NCBI GenBank assembly: GCA_004402915.1
Contig: SORU01000002.1
Location: forward strand, 1 to 64,000
Direction: 5' to 3'
DNA: 64,000 bases
Source: Fidelibacterota bacterium MT.SAG.2
GTDB taxonomy: Bacteria > Fidelibacterota > SORT01
The notes under the pieces were generated by a model. That model did no database searches. It was not told the origin of the DNA and saw only the letters and a list, made by a program, of their open reading frames with translations. The position numbers and the translations under genes were made by a program. Positions 29,352-39,623 of the stretch are shown in pieces; within the stretch, counting starts at the first letter, position 1, and every line of letters starts with the position of its first letter.

Positions 29352-30712
29352 GAGCCGGCTCCGTAGGAATTAACCTCGTCTTTGAACTCTTTGCCGCGCT
29401 CCTCGTAATTTTTGAACATATCGAAGCTTGCGCAGCCGGGTGAGAGGAGCACCACTTCACCGCTTTCCGCTATCATGACGGCAGTTTCCACCGCTGCCTT
29501 CATGCTTGTCGCAAAATGCACATCTTTGATTTTCCAGAATGCTTTGGCGATCTTTTCATCCGCTTCGCCGATAAGGATAAGTTTTTTTACTTTTTTTGCC
29601 GCAAGTTCTGTCAACGAATTGAAATCGCCGCCCTTATCTCTGCCCCCGGCAATAAGTACCAAAGGTTCATCAAAAGAGTTAAGAGCTACAGCCAATGAAT
29701 CTACATTTGTAGATTTCGAGTCGTTGACGTAACTTACTTCATCGAGCATACGAACCGTTTCGAGACGGTGCTCGACGCCTTCAAAGGAAAGGAGGGCGCT
29801 ACCAGACCTGACAATGGAAGCGCCCCCTTGTGTGGTGAGAATCATGCAAGCTGCGGCATTTGCCACGTTGTGCAAGCCGCGGAGCTTAAGGTCTTTAATG
29901 TCTAATATTTTTTCATCAAAACTGTCGAATTTCAATTTGAGTTCGGTTCCTTCGAGCCAGCAGCCCTCTTCTAATTCCTGCGTAACGGAAAACGGCAACT
30001 TTCTGCTCTTGGAAAGCGAGGCTATTCGAGTTGACTCTTCGTCATCGAGATTATAAACGAAGCAATCTTCGGCGGTCATATTCTCTACTATGCGGTCTTT
30101 GGCTCCAACGTAACTCGCAAGGTCGGTATGCCAATCGAGATGGTCGGGCGTGACGTTCAGCACGGTGGCGAGGGAAGGGTGAAAATCTTTGATCCATTTG
30201 AGTTGGAAACTACTCACCTCCAAAATGTAATTCGTATCGGCGTTGTCTCCGTCAATTACCAAAGATGAAAACGGAGTTCCTATATTTCCGCCGACGCGAA
30301 CGTCGTCAAACGAACCCTTCATCATCTCGCCTAACAGGGAAGTGCAGGTTGTTTTCCCGTTAGAGCCTGTGATGGCGGTTATCTTTCCTGCGGCGAACCA
30401 GCTTGCCGCTTCGAGCTCAGTGTAGAGAGGCAAGTCAGAATCTAACACCTTCTTTATCACGTCAGATGATTCAGGAATGCCGGGGCTGGTGACAACGAAG
30501 TCGGCTTCCAACACTCTGTCGGTGTGACCGGCGGTTTCGTAAGGGATATTCATGCCATTCAATTCTTCAATGGCACTGACAAAGTTTTCCGATTTGCCGC
30601 TGTCGCTCATGAACAGCTCCGCGCCCGCTTCCGATAAGAGCCGGGCTGCCGCTCTGCCGCTTTTTCCCATTCCGAGCAGCGTGATCTTTTTATTTGACAG
30701 TTCATCTTTCAT
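29348..30712 (-). CDS. murD: UDP-N-acetylmuramoylalanine--D-glutamate ligase
   Basis: ITGSNGKTTCTSLLGEM, LNVTPDHLDWH, VNDSKSTNVDS, LSPGCASFDMF. Confidence 0.96.
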   Translation of the reverse strand: MKDELSNKKITLLGMGKSGRAAARLLSEAGAELFMSDSGKSENFVSAIEELNGMNIPYETAGHTDRVLEADFVVTSPGIPESSDVIKKVLDSDLPLYTELEAASWFAAGKITAITGSNGKTTCTSLLGEMMKGSFDDVRVGGNIGTPFSSLVIDGDNADTNYILEVSSFQLKWIKDFHPSLATVLNVTPDHLDWHTDLASYVGAKDRIVENMTAEDCFVYNLDDEESTRIASLSKSRKLPFSVTQELEEGCWLEGTELKLKFDSFDEKILDIKDLKLRGLHNVANAAACMILTTQGGASIVRSGSALLSFEGVEHRLETVRMLDEVSYVNDSKSTNVDSLAVALNSFDEPLVLIAGGRDKGGDFNSLTELAAKKVKKLILIGEADEKIAKAFWKIKDVHFATSMKAAVETAVMIAESGEVVLLSPGCASFDMFKNYEERGKEFKDEVNSYGAGS

Positions 30713-31317
30713 CTTAAAATTTTATTCACTGTTAAAACGGTGATTAATGTGCGAGTTAGGGCTTGCCCTGACCGCACTTCCGATCCTCTCCCCTCCTTTT
30801 TAAGGAGGGGAAACGCTGTAAGCGAGGAGGGGGTTGAATTATTCTTGAATATCGACTCCTCAGAAAAATCTATTGTCATCCCTGAAAGCGTTGTCGATGA
30901 CCAATAGGCGTCAGGGCAAGCCCCGACTGCCACGTATCTTATAACTTTCGATAACCGGATAGTATGAGATTGCCCGCCTGACATTAGTCGGGCAGGCCGC
31001 GTTGCTACGCTCCTCGCAATGACTGTGATAGTTTGAATCTTTACACACTCCGTCTTCTCATCCTTCGGATTCGAATCCACCCCTCTTAATAGAGGGGAAT
31101 ATTTCGTCCCCTCCTTTTTAAGGAGGGGAAGCGCTGTAAGCGCGAGGGGTGGTTGATGCCCTGACCGCATTTCCAAAGAATCAGACCCTGAGATTGCCGC
31201 GTCGTTCAACAGTTGTCGAACTCCTCGCAATGACACAATCCTATGCTTGGAGGGCAATAGCACAGGCCTATGTCTGAAGGACAAGGATATAGATTGTCTA
31301 TTATTATCTTTCATACT
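30713..31317. repeat. Intergenic palindromic repeat cluster between mraY and murD
   Basis: Contains CCCCTCCTTTTTAAGGAGGGGAAACGCTGTAAGCGAGGAGGGG, TGAGATTGCC..CTCGCAATGACTG, TTACACACTCCGTCTT..AATAGAGGGGAAT. Confidence 0.8.
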
Positions 31318-32421
31318 TCATCTTAATTTGAATGTGCTTAAACTGATTATTGCGGAGAGGATACCTATTATCCAGAACCGCACGACTATTTTCGATTCAT
31401 CCATCCCTTTCAACTCAAAGTGATGATGGATCGGAGCCATCTTAAAAAACCGAACTCCTTCGCCGAATTTTCTTTTTGTATATTTGAAATACAAAACCTG
31501 AATGACCACCGAGAGTGTCTCCATCAGAAAAACCGAGCCGACGAATACGAGCAGAATTTCCTTTTTGATCAAAATCGCCGCGACTCCGAGCGCCCCGCCG
31601 AGCGCCAGCGCTCCCGTGTCACCCATGATAACCTGCGCGGGTTTGCTGTTGAACCAGAGGAATCCGAGTGTCGCTCCCACCATCGCGGAGAGGAAGACGG
31701 TCATTTCACCCGAGCCTGCAAGATAATCTATATAGAGATAGTTGGCGATTATCGAGTTACCGGTGGCGTAAGCCATGACGGTAAACGCGAGAGCGGCGAT
31801 ACACACGAGTCCGGTCGCAAGTCCGTCAAGTCCGTCTGTTAGATTGACGGCGTTTGAAAACCAGGTAACAGTGAATACGACCATCGGGATATAGAAAACT
31901 CCGTAGTCTATCTGATAACCTTTAAAGAAGGGGAGGTAACTGCGGGTACCGACCGATTCCCATTCGGGGGAGAAGTAAACTATTCCGCCGATTATCAATC
32001 CGAGCGTAATCTGTCCGAAGAGTTTATATCTCGCTACAAGTCCTTTTTCGATCTTTTTAACAACCTTGAGATAATCGTCAAGCCAGCCGACGAACCCCAT
32101 CCAGCAAGTTGCGAAGAGCGCAAGTTGAACGTAATGATTCAGTAGATTAGCCCAGAGCAGTGTCGGCAGAATGATGGCAGTCAGTATCAAAAGTCCGCCC
32201 ATCGTCGGCGTGCCCTTTTTCGCTTGATGAGATTCCGGTCCGTCGGACCTTATCTCTTCCCCAAGTCCATGTTTATGCAATAGCCTGATGACGAACGGAC
32301 CGACCATAAAACTGATGAGCAAGGCGCTGACTGCAGCGCCGGCGCTTCTGAAAGTTATATATTGAAAAACATTGAACCCTGAAAAGTAATCTCTCAGTGG
32401 ATATAAAAGATGAAACAGCAT
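31318..32421 (-). CDS. mraY: Phospho-N-acetylmuramoyl-pentapeptide-transferase
   Basis: SHQAKKGTPTMGGLL, NAVNLTDGLDGLATG, GDTGALALGG, PIHHHFELKG. Confidence 0.97.
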   Translation of the reverse strand: MLFHLLYPLRDYFSGFNVFQYITFRSAGAAVSALLISFMVGPFVIRLLHKHGLGEEIRSDGPESHQAKKGTPTMGGLLILTAIILPTLLWANLLNHYVQLALFATCWMGFVGWLDDYLKVVKKIEKGLVARYKLFGQITLGLIIGGIVYFSPEWESVGTRSYLPFFKGYQIDYGVFYIPMVVFTVTWFSNAVNLTDGLDGLATGLVCIAALAFTVMAYATGNSIIANYLYIDYLAGSGEMTVFLSAMVGATLGFLWFNSKPAQVIMGDTGALALGGALGVAAILIKKEILLVFVGSVFLMETLSVVIQVLYFKYTKRKFGEGVRFFKMAPIHHHFELKGMDESKIVVRFWIIGILSAIISLSTFKLR

Positions 32422-33791
32422 CAGTTGACGTTCCCGATCATCAGAGTTATCACGTCTTCCATTTGCATACCGCGGGAACCTTTAACGAGTATCACATCAC
32501 CCGGAGCCGAAAAATTCATAAGCGTTTCGGTCATTTCTTCCTTGCTTTCAAAGTGAACTGCTTCCTCGCTGCCCTCTTTTTGCGCTTCGTCTATCGTTGC
32601 CTTCGTTTCCGTACCGTAAGCGTAAACAGCATCGAACCCCGCAACCGACAGCTTTCTTCCTATCTGCCTGTGCTCTTCTTCGCTGTGAGAGCCTAATTCG
32701 AGCATGTCTCCTATAACGACTATTTTTTTGGAAGAAGAGGTGAACGCCGAGAGCGAATTCAGCGCGAATTCCACGGAAGCAGGATTTGCGTTATAGCTGT
32801 CGTCAATGACTATTCTTCCTGCAACTTCTAACCTATTCATGCGTCCCTTGAATCCCCGGTATGACTCGATCGCTTCACATATGTCGGGAAGCGGTACGGC
32901 GAACTTCAGACCGATAGCCGCCGCTGCAATGGCGTTCTCAGCCATTTTTTTGCCCAAAACGTTCAGAGTAAACGGTTCGCAGCCATTGAATTCGACAACT
33001 GCGCGTGAATCATCCTCGATTCTCAATATCTTTCCACGCATATCGGCATCTACATGGAGACTGTAAGTCAATTTTTTATCTAAATTTTCGGCCAACGCCT
33101 TGATATGCGAATCGTCAATATTCACGATGGCGGTCCCACCGACCGCCATACCGGTGAACAGTTCACCTTTTGCTTTCGCAACCCGGTCAACACTTCCGAA
33201 AAATTCAATATGCGCCAACTCCACATTGGTGATAAGAGCGACGTCAGGCTCGGCGATGGAGCAGAGATAGGTCATTTCGCCGGGATGGTTAATTCCCATT
33301 TCAATTACAGCATAATCCGTGGAGTCATTCATTTCAAGCAGAGTGAGAGGGACCCCGATATGATTATTCAGATTTCCTTTGGTCTTGTGGACATTCCCGA
33401 TCTTGGACAGAACGAGAGCGGTCATCTCCTTAACGGTTGTTTTGCCGTTCGATCCGCTGATGCCCACTATCGGTTGTTTTTTAAAATTCCGGTGCATATT
33501 GGCGTATTGACCGAGAAAGAGCAGAGTGTCGACAAAAGTGTAAATACCGACCGATTCATTGATCGGAAGAACATTCTCGGAATTCCATTTTCGTGAGACT
33601 ACGACAGCGGCTGCTCCGTTAGATATAGCGGAATCAAGAAAATTGTGACCGTCGAATTTGTCTCCCTTCAGCGCGACAAACAGATTTCCCTCGCTGACAG
33701 TTCTGGAGTCGATAGACACGCCCGTGAGTTCTCCGCTGAACGGTTGAAGTTCGGTCAAACCTTTCATCTCTTTAAGAGAAACGAAACTCAT
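32421..33791 (-). CDS. murF: UDP-N-acetylmuramoyl-tripeptide--D-alanyl-D-alanine ligase
   Basis: GISGSNGKTTVKEMTA, EMGINHPGEM, DDSYNANPASV, VVIGDMLELG. Confidence 0.96.
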   Translation of the reverse strand: MSFVSLKEMKGLTELQPFSGELTGVSIDSRTVSEGNLFVALKGDKFDGHNFLDSAISNGAAAVVVSRKWNSENVLPINESVGIYTFVDTLLFLGQYANMHRNFKKQPIVGISGSNGKTTVKEMTALVLSKIGNVHKTKGNLNNHIGVPLTLLEMNDSTDYAVIEMGINHPGEMTYLCSIAEPDVALITNVELAHIEFFGSVDRVAKAKGELFTGMAVGGTAIVNIDDSHIKALAENLDKKLTYSLHVDADMRGKILRIEDDSRAVVEFNGCEPFTLNVLGKKMAENAIAAAAIGLKFAVPLPDICEAIESYRGFKGRMNRLEVAGRIVIDDSYNANPASVEFALNSLSAFTSSSKKIVVIGDMLELGSHSEEEHRQIGRKLSVAGFDAVYAYGTETKATIDEAQKEGSEEAVHFESKEEMTETLMNFSAPGDVILVKGSRGMQMEDVITLMIGNVN

Positions 33792-35251
33792 ATATTCAAT
33801 TGCTCCATAAGCTCTATAAGTACCTCTTTGTCGCTAAACTTAGTCCTGACTCCCATAACCTCCTGATACGCTTCATGCCCTTTGCCGGCTATCAAGACAA
33901 CATCACCTGTTCCGGCGATCTTCAATGCCCTCTTCAGAGCAGCGCGCCTATCAGGTATTGACTCGAATGGCGCTTTTGAGACTATTCCCGTCAGTATTTC
34001 ACTGATAACAGCTTCCGGTTTCTCGCCTCGTGGATTGTCGGAGGTAATGATCGTAAAATCGGAAAGGGTGGAGGCGACTTCTCCCATGAGAGGTCTTTTT
34101 TCTCTGTCCCTGTCACCGCCGCATCCGAAAACCGTTATGAGTTTCCCGCTGCCGCTCAGAATCTCACGAGAAGCGTTAATGGCGTTTTTCAAAGCGTCCG
34201 GCGTGTGCGCGTAATCCACGAGCACGGTGAAATCCGAATCGATTGAGATCTTTTCGAGTCTGCCCGGAATTTGAGGAAGCTCGCTGAGGTCGCTACCGGG
34301 TTCGGCTCCCACAGCTTCCGCGGCGGCATAAGCTGCCATAAGGTTGTAAATGTTGAATTCGCCGACCAACGAAGATTTGATCTCGGTTTCAGCGTCGGGT
34401 GTAATGAGATTGAGCCGTAATCCGTCCGAAGAGTAAGAATACGATTCGGCATGATAATCAGCTGTCGAATCTGACAGCGAATAAGTGATGAGTCCGGCGG
34501 GGGAGGAGGAAACCATCTTCTCCCAAGAGGAGTCGTCTTTGTTCAAGATCGCCTTGGAGGAGGAACTCAAGTCGTTGAACAGCATCGCTTTTGATTCTCT
34601 ATATGAATCGAAATCACCATGAAAATCGAGGTGGTCGTGCGTCAGATTAGTGAAGAGAGCCACGTCAAAGGCAAGCCCCGCAGTCCTCTTCATAGATAAA
34701 CTATGCGAAGAGACTTCCATTACTGCATGAGTGGAGCCTGTCTTTAACGCGTCCCGCAAAAATTTGTTGATCTCGGGCGCTTCCAGTGTGGTCAATTTGC
34801 TTTCGATCAGACCGCTGCCGAGATCATTACCAATAGTTCCCATGATTGCTGTCCGGTGTCCGTCCGATTGAAGCAGATAACGAAGAATGAACGCTACAGA
34901 TGTTTTGCCGTTCGTTCCCGTAATTCCGATAAGCTTCAGTTCCCGTGAGGGATGACCATGAAATGCGGAAGAGGCAAAAGCGAGAGCCGAGCGGGAATCA
35001 GGCGTGATCAAGAGCGGGGCGAACGATCTGTCGACAGCTTTCTCTGTAACCACAGCGCTGCAACCCTTTTCGATAGCGTCATCGATAAACTCCGCGCCGT
35101 CGAAAGTTCCCCCTGTCAGAGCGAAGTAAACGTCACCCTCCTGAAGCGTGCGCGAATCATACGCAATTCCGCTCACAGGTGTGTCCTGACCCGATTTCTG
35201 CGTGTATTCTATTCCTTCCATAATTTCAAATAGCGTAAGCGTTCCGCTCAC
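33788..35251 (-). CDS. murE: UDP-N-acetylmuramyl-tripeptide synthetase
   Basis: GITGTNGKTSVAFIL, EVSSHSLSMKRT, NLTHDHLDFHG, VDYAHTPDAL, TSDNPRGEKP. Confidence 0.97.
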   Translation of the reverse strand: MSGTLTLFEIMEGIEYTQKSGQDTPVSGIAYDSRTLQEGDVYFALTGGTFDGAEFIDDAIEKGCSAVVTEKAVDRSFAPLLITPDSRSALAFASSAFHGHPSRELKLIGITGTNGKTSVAFILRYLLQSDGHRTAIMGTIGNDLGSGLIESKLTTLEAPEINKFLRDALKTGSTHAVMEVSSHSLSMKRTAGLAFDVALFTNLTHDHLDFHGDFDSYRESKAMLFNDLSSSSKAILNKDDSSWEKMVSSSPAGLITYSLSDSTADYHAESYSYSSDGLRLNLITPDAETEIKSSLVGEFNIYNLMAAYAAAEAVGAEPGSDLSELPQIPGRLEKISIDSDFTVLVDYAHTPDALKNAINASREILSGSGKLITVFGCGGDRDREKRPLMGEVASTLSDFTIITSDNPRGEKPEAVISEILTGIVSKAPFESIPDRRAALKRALKIAGTGDVVLIAGKGHEAYQEVMGVRTKFSDKEVLIELMEQLNI

Positions 35252-37278
35252 TCCGATTCTTGCCCCATTGTTAATATCACTTCGCTACCGCTGACGATGC
35301 GCGCTCCGGCAGACGGTCTCTGCTTCTTTACAATGCCGCTTCCTGAAAATTTCGGATTCAAATTTCGCTCGCCTAAGATCTTCAGCGCATATCTGAGGCT
35401 CATCCCCTTAACGTTCGGCATGATGTTGCCCGGAACAGTTTCATCTTGTAAATTCGGTTCTACATATCTGACAGTTTGAAGGCTCATAAAAGAGTTTTCG
35501 TGTTTCGCCTCTTCCCTAAGCTGTGAATTCGACCGCTCGATCTTTGTTGAAGTCCCGGAGACGAAAAGATGCGGGTTCGCATTCGCAATCCGTGTAAATA
35601 TCTTTTTCACTATCGGAGCCGCGACCTCTCCTCCGTAAGGAAGATATGTTTTAGGATCATCCACAATTATCAGGCAGAGAAATTCAGGATCTTCTGCGGG
35701 AAAAAACGCCACAAATGAAGCATAGTAATCGTTTGAGTGCTTACCATCGATGATTTTCTGAGAAGTTCCGGATTTTCCCGCTACCCTGAATCCCCTAATA
35801 TACGCCTTCTTTCCCGTTCCTACTTTTACCACCCCCAGAAAAAGCTCTTTAAGCTTTTCGGAGGTTTCGGGCGACATCACCCGCCGGATGACCTTGACAT
35901 CATCAGAGATATCAACACTGCCGTCGCTCGATTTTGCTGAACGGATGATCTGAGGTTTAAGAAGATATCCTCCATTCGCTGCCGCTGCGTAAGCCATTGC
36001 GAGCTGGAGCGGAGTGACCGAGACTTCATACCCGATGGCAACCTCAGCTAAGGAGAGCGCAGACCATTTTTTCAATTCTCTCAGGATCCCGTTCGACTCG
36101 CCGTCTAAAGAGAGTCCCGTTTTATTACCGAATCCAAACGCTCTCGCCATTTTGTATATATTCTCTCGACCGGCGTTTTGCGCTATCTTTATGACTCCCA
36201 CGTTACTTGAATTGTAGAATACCTGATTGAATGTCAGCCAGCCGTAAGGTTTATGGTCGGAAATGGAAATGTTTTGTATATCTATTTTTCCGTTTTCGCA
36301 GAAGATGAGGTCAGAATCGTTGTATAGATTATGTTCGATCGCGGTGGTAGCGGTAACGAGTTTGAAAGTCGACCCCGGTTCGTAAATGTCGGTGATCGTT
36401 CTGTTCTTATAGTTTGCAACGGGATATTTCGTATACTCATTCGGATTGAAACCGGGCGCGCTCGCCATAGCAAGCAATTCACCCGTACGAGGCTGTAAGA
36501 TAATACCGATAACATTTTCAGCCTTTTTACTCTTGTAGGCGGAGAGTATTTCTTCCTGAAGGATTATTTGATATTCACGGTCTAACGTGAGGATCAGATC
36601 GCCGCCCGGAATCGGCTCAACAGTGCGGGAGAGGAGACCGGAAAGGTCTCTGCCCTTGCCGTCGATCTTGAAACTCTTATGACCGTCGGTTCCTTTTAGG
36701 AATTCATCATACGTTTTTTCGATTCCTTCTATACCTCTGTTGTCTATATCGGTAAAACCGATGACCTGAGCGCCGATTTCATCATACGGATAAAAACGTT
36801 TACTCTGCTTGATAGCCGAAATACCCTTAAAATCATGCCTTATAATAGCCAGACCCTTAGCCGGAGCGACCTTTCGCTCCATCCAGACGAAATTTTTGTC
36901 GGTCGATAGCTTCTCCATATAGTAGGAGGTGGATTTCCCGAAAGTTTCGCTGAAAACCTTCGCCATAAGCTCGGGATTCTCGACAACAGGTGGGTGCGCT
37001 CCCAAGTCATAATGCGGCAGATTCATCGTCAAAGCGGTTCCGTTTCTGTCTCTTATCGTACCGCGTTCCGCTACAAGCAGCAGTTCCTGATTATAAAGGT
37101 TATTCCGCACCAGCTGCACGCTCTCATGATTCACTACCTGCAGCCAGAAGAGCTTGCCCATTATCAACAGCCATCCGGCTAAAACCATGACAGACAGAAC
37201 AGCAAGACGAATGTTCACTTTTGAACTTTTTTTCTTTGATGTTCTACTTTTTCGTTTCACTCTATCTGCCTTTGTCAT
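35248..37278 (-). CDS. ftsI: Peptidoglycan D,D-transpeptidase FtsI/PBP3-type with C-terminal PASTA domain
   Basis: YEPGSTFKL SxxK, SSN, KSGTSQK motifs; C-terminal MPNVKGMSLRYALKILGERNL PASTA. Confidence 0.95.
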   Translation of the reverse strand: MTKADRVKRKSRTSKKKSSKVNIRLAVLSVMVLAGWLLIMGKLFWLQVVNHESVQLVRNNLYNQELLLVAERGTIRDRNGTALTMNLPHYDLGAHPPVVENPELMAKVFSETFGKSTSYYMEKLSTDKNFVWMERKVAPAKGLAIIRHDFKGISAIKQSKRFYPYDEIGAQVIGFTDIDNRGIEGIEKTYDEFLKGTDGHKSFKIDGKGRDLSGLLSRTVEPIPGGDLILTLDREYQIILQEEILSAYKSKKAENVIGIILQPRTGELLAMASAPGFNPNEYTKYPVANYKNRTITDIYEPGSTFKLVTATTAIEHNLYNDSDLIFCENGKIDIQNISISDHKPYGWLTFNQVFYNSSNVGVIKIAQNAGRENIYKMARAFGFGNKTGLSLDGESNGILRELKKWSALSLAEVAIGYEVSVTPLQLAMAYAAAANGGYLLKPQIIRSAKSSDGSVDISDDVKVIRRVMSPETSEKLKELFLGVVKVGTGKKAYIRGFRVAGKSGTSQKIIDGKHSNDYYASFVAFFPAEDPEFLCLIIVDDPKTYLPYGGEVAAPIVKKIFTRIANANPHLFVSGTSTKIERSNSQLREEAKHENSFMSLQTVRYVEPNLQDETVPGNIMPNVKGMSLRYALKILGERNLNPKFSGSGIVKKQRPSAGARIVSGSEVILTMGQESE

Positions 37279-37633
37279 AGTGATTTATAGTTTTCTCATT
37301 AACTCTTGCTGCAAGTCTGATTGGCTCCGGTTCCGGGAAGACCATATCAAGTTCGTTCTTTGCTTTGTCGGTGATCCTGTCCGACCGGGAGAGATGCGCG
37401 ATCTCCGCATCGAGCAGGTTCAGCGCCGTGCGGTTTTTCGATAGTTCCTTGCTCAAAATGGAAATATCGTTCAGAGTGGCGGTGACCTCGTTGTTCAGCC
37501 AAACGTAGCCGATCATCAGCGCGAATGAACTGATAGTAAGGAAAATGAAGCCTATTGCTGAACCCTCGCCCTTCTTTTTGGCGTGTTTGGCTCTCTTCGG
37601 GAGTTTGATTCCTTTATTTAGCGATTTAAGCAT
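37262..37633 (-). CDS. ftsL: FtsL-like division protein
   Basis: Small single-TM coiled-coil protein between rsmH and ftsI; position-based. Confidence 0.7.
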   Translation of the reverse strand: MLKSLNKGIKLPKRAKHAKKKGEGSAIGFIFLTISSFALMIGYVWLNNEVTATLNDISILSKELSKNRTALNLLDAEIAHLSRSDRITDKAKNELDMVFPEPEPIRLAARVNEKTINHYDKGR

Positions 37634-37636
37634 ATT

Positions 37637-38581
37637 CTACAATTTCTCCGCTGCTCTCAAACGGGCGCTCCTCGAACGGGGATTACGTTCGATTTCCGAT
37701 CCGGTCGGTTTTATCACCTTTTTAGTGAGTAATTTCAACTCTTTCACCTGATCTCTATAGCCTGTAGGGCTTTCAGGATCCTCTATGTGAGATTTCGACA
37801 GATCCCGCAACCGGTTCTTGACTATCCGGTCCTCGAGGGAGTGATAGGAGAGAACAACGATCCTTCCGCCTTTTTTTAGTAGTTTTATTGCTGCGCTAAG
37901 ACCCTCTTCGAGGCTTGAAAGCTCGTCATTTACCGCTATCCGCAGCGCCTGAAAGACCCGCGCAAGCGATTTCGTCTTCATATTTCCCATTATGACCCTC
38001 TTAACGATAGAAGAGAGGTCGGATGTGGTTCTAAGCTGTGATTCTTTCTGAAAATTGACTATCGCAGACGCTATCTTTCTGCTGTGCCGTTCTTCACCAT
38101 ATTCGTAAATGAGATCTGCTAACTCCCTTTCAGTCAGCGATTTAATCAAATCAGCTGCATTGATCCCTGAATCCTGATCCATCCTCATATCGAGAGGACC
38201 GTCTGAGGAGAAGGAGAAGCCGCGTTCCGGAAGATCTATCTGAGTGGAAGAGACGCCGAGGTCGAGTAGAACGCCGTCAACGCCCTTAACACTCATCCGT
38301 TCGGCGATCTCGTACATCATTGAGAAGTTGCCCTGAAATAACTCAACTTTTGCAGTAGAGTCCTTGAATCGTTCTTTGCAATAATCAATTGCGGTTGCAT
38401 CTTTGTCAATCCCTATGTAAAGGGCTTTATCGGTTAGTCTGTCAAGTATAACTTCAGCGTGACCGCCACCTCCGATAGTTCCGTCAATATAAACCCCATC
38501 CGGGTTTATGGTTAAAAACTCCGTTACTTCTTCCGCCATAACCGGGGTGTGTCTTTCATTTCCGCTGAAATCAGACCCCAT
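37637..38581 (-). CDS. rsmH: 16S rRNA (cytosine1402-N4)-methyltransferase
   Basis: HTPVMAEEVTEFL, YIDGTIGGGGHAEVIL, GVLLDLGVSSTQID, FSFSSDGPLDMRMD. Confidence 0.97.
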   Translation of the reverse strand: MGSDFSGNERHTPVMAEEVTEFLTINPDGVYIDGTIGGGGHAEVILDRLTDKALYIGIDKDATAIDYCKERFKDSTAKVELFQGNFSMMYEIAERMSVKGVDGVLLDLGVSSTQIDLPERGFSFSSDGPLDMRMDQDSGINAADLIKSLTERELADLIYEYGEERHSRKIASAIVNFQKESQLRTTSDLSSIVKRVIMGNMKTKSLARVFQALRIAVNDELSSLEEGLSAAIKLLKKGGRIVVLSYHSLEDRIVKNRLRDLSKSHIEDPESPTGYRDQVKELKLLTKKVIKPTGSEIERNPRSRSARLRAAEKL

Positions 38582-38592
38582 GACGGATTCAA

Positions 38593-39066
38593 CTATAAAA
38601 CTATCTTTTCGGCGAGAGCCGCTAACTGCTCTTCGGTCAACTTTTCGTCGTCCGAACTCTTCTTATCCAGCTCTCCCGGATCCCAAATCTCTATTTGTTT
38701 CAACATTCCGATAATGACGGCTTCATTGGTCAAGCCGGCAACTTCGAGGAGACTTTTAGGTATAGTTATCCTCCCCTGGCTGTCATATCTGCAAATGGTG
38801 GCGTACCGTGTCAAATCTCTAAGCCATTTCTGATCTATAGGGTTCATCCGAAGGAGTTTCCGTGTCAGATTTTCTTCGAACAGTGACCAATCCTCAAAAG
38901 GCATGGCGACAAGGCATTTATCCTTAGCAATACTCTTCGAAATAACAAAAGTCCTGTTATTCGCGGGGTGCAGTACCTTTCTGAAAGGGGCAGGCACATT
39001 GACTCTGCCTTTTTTGTCTATCGTGTACCGATACTCACCTAAAAATGAATTTGGTTCGGGTGTCAT
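38593..39066 (-). CDS. mraZ: Transcriptional regulator MraZ
   Basis: FLGEYRYTIDKKGRVNVPAPFR, YDSQGRITIPKSLLE; first gene of dcw cluster. Confidence 0.96.
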   Translation of the reverse strand: MTPEPNSFLGEYRYTIDKKGRVNVPAPFRKVLHPANNRTFVISKSIAKDKCLVAMPFEDWSLFEENLTRKLLRMNPIDQKWLRDLTRYATICRYDSQGRITIPKSLLEVAGLTNEAVIIGMLKQIEIWDPGELDKKSSDDEKLTEEQLAALAEKIVL

Positions 39067-39120
39067 TACCTTATCGTTTATTTAAAATTGCTAATATTTA
39101 ATTATAAAAAGCGGGCTTTT

Positions 39121-39165
39121 ACCCACAATTACCCCATAACATACACAATTACCCATTGTTGTCAA
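39121..39165 (-). promoter_or_regulatory. Putative MraZ operator overlapping the mraZ promoter
   Basis: On - strand TTGACA at 39160-39165, then TGGGT-AATTG-TGTAT-GTTAT-GGGGT-AATTG-TGGGT with 10-bp phasing; candidate -10 TATGTT. Confidence 0.7.
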
Positions 39166-39458
39166 GGAAAATATTCAATATATGCGAATCTACTTTAACC
39201 TAAACCGCTGAAACGCTTATATAACATAGCTTATAACAATTAAACTTTTTTTAGGTTTACTTGAATTGAAAGGGCGAATTACCCTCTGTTACTGAATTAA
39301 GCTACCCGCACCTAATGGAGTTGTTTAACTACATACTGAGTGTTGATAACTTCTATACATATATATGGTATTGGTAGGGGATGAGGTGGGGATAAGCGGA
39401 AGTGCGGTCAGGGCTCCATAGGAGTGTCTTCGACACAAGTCCTAACCCGCATCTTATT

Positions 39459-39583
39459 CCTCTCCCCTTGAGGGGAGTGCCTCGCAGAGGCGAGGGGTGT
39501 GACTATTCGATACCGAGGAGTACTAAAAGAATATTACAATTACACCCTCCGTCACTCCGTGACACCTCCCTCAAGGGAGGAGG
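39459..39583. repeat. REPIN-like inverted pair, copy 2
   Basis: Two 42-bp inverted arms separated by a 41-bp spacer; same layout as 11216 and 52564. Confidence 0.85.
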
Positions 39584-39623
39584 TTTTAGGTTTCCCCCTG
39601 AGGGAGAGAGGGGAACTGTTAGC

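Noticed and set aside
30709-31314. 201-aa ORF on - strand between mraY and murD
   Set aside because: Sequence is made of repeat translations (ALPLLKKEGTKYSPLLRG, TVIARSVATRPARLM); not a gene.
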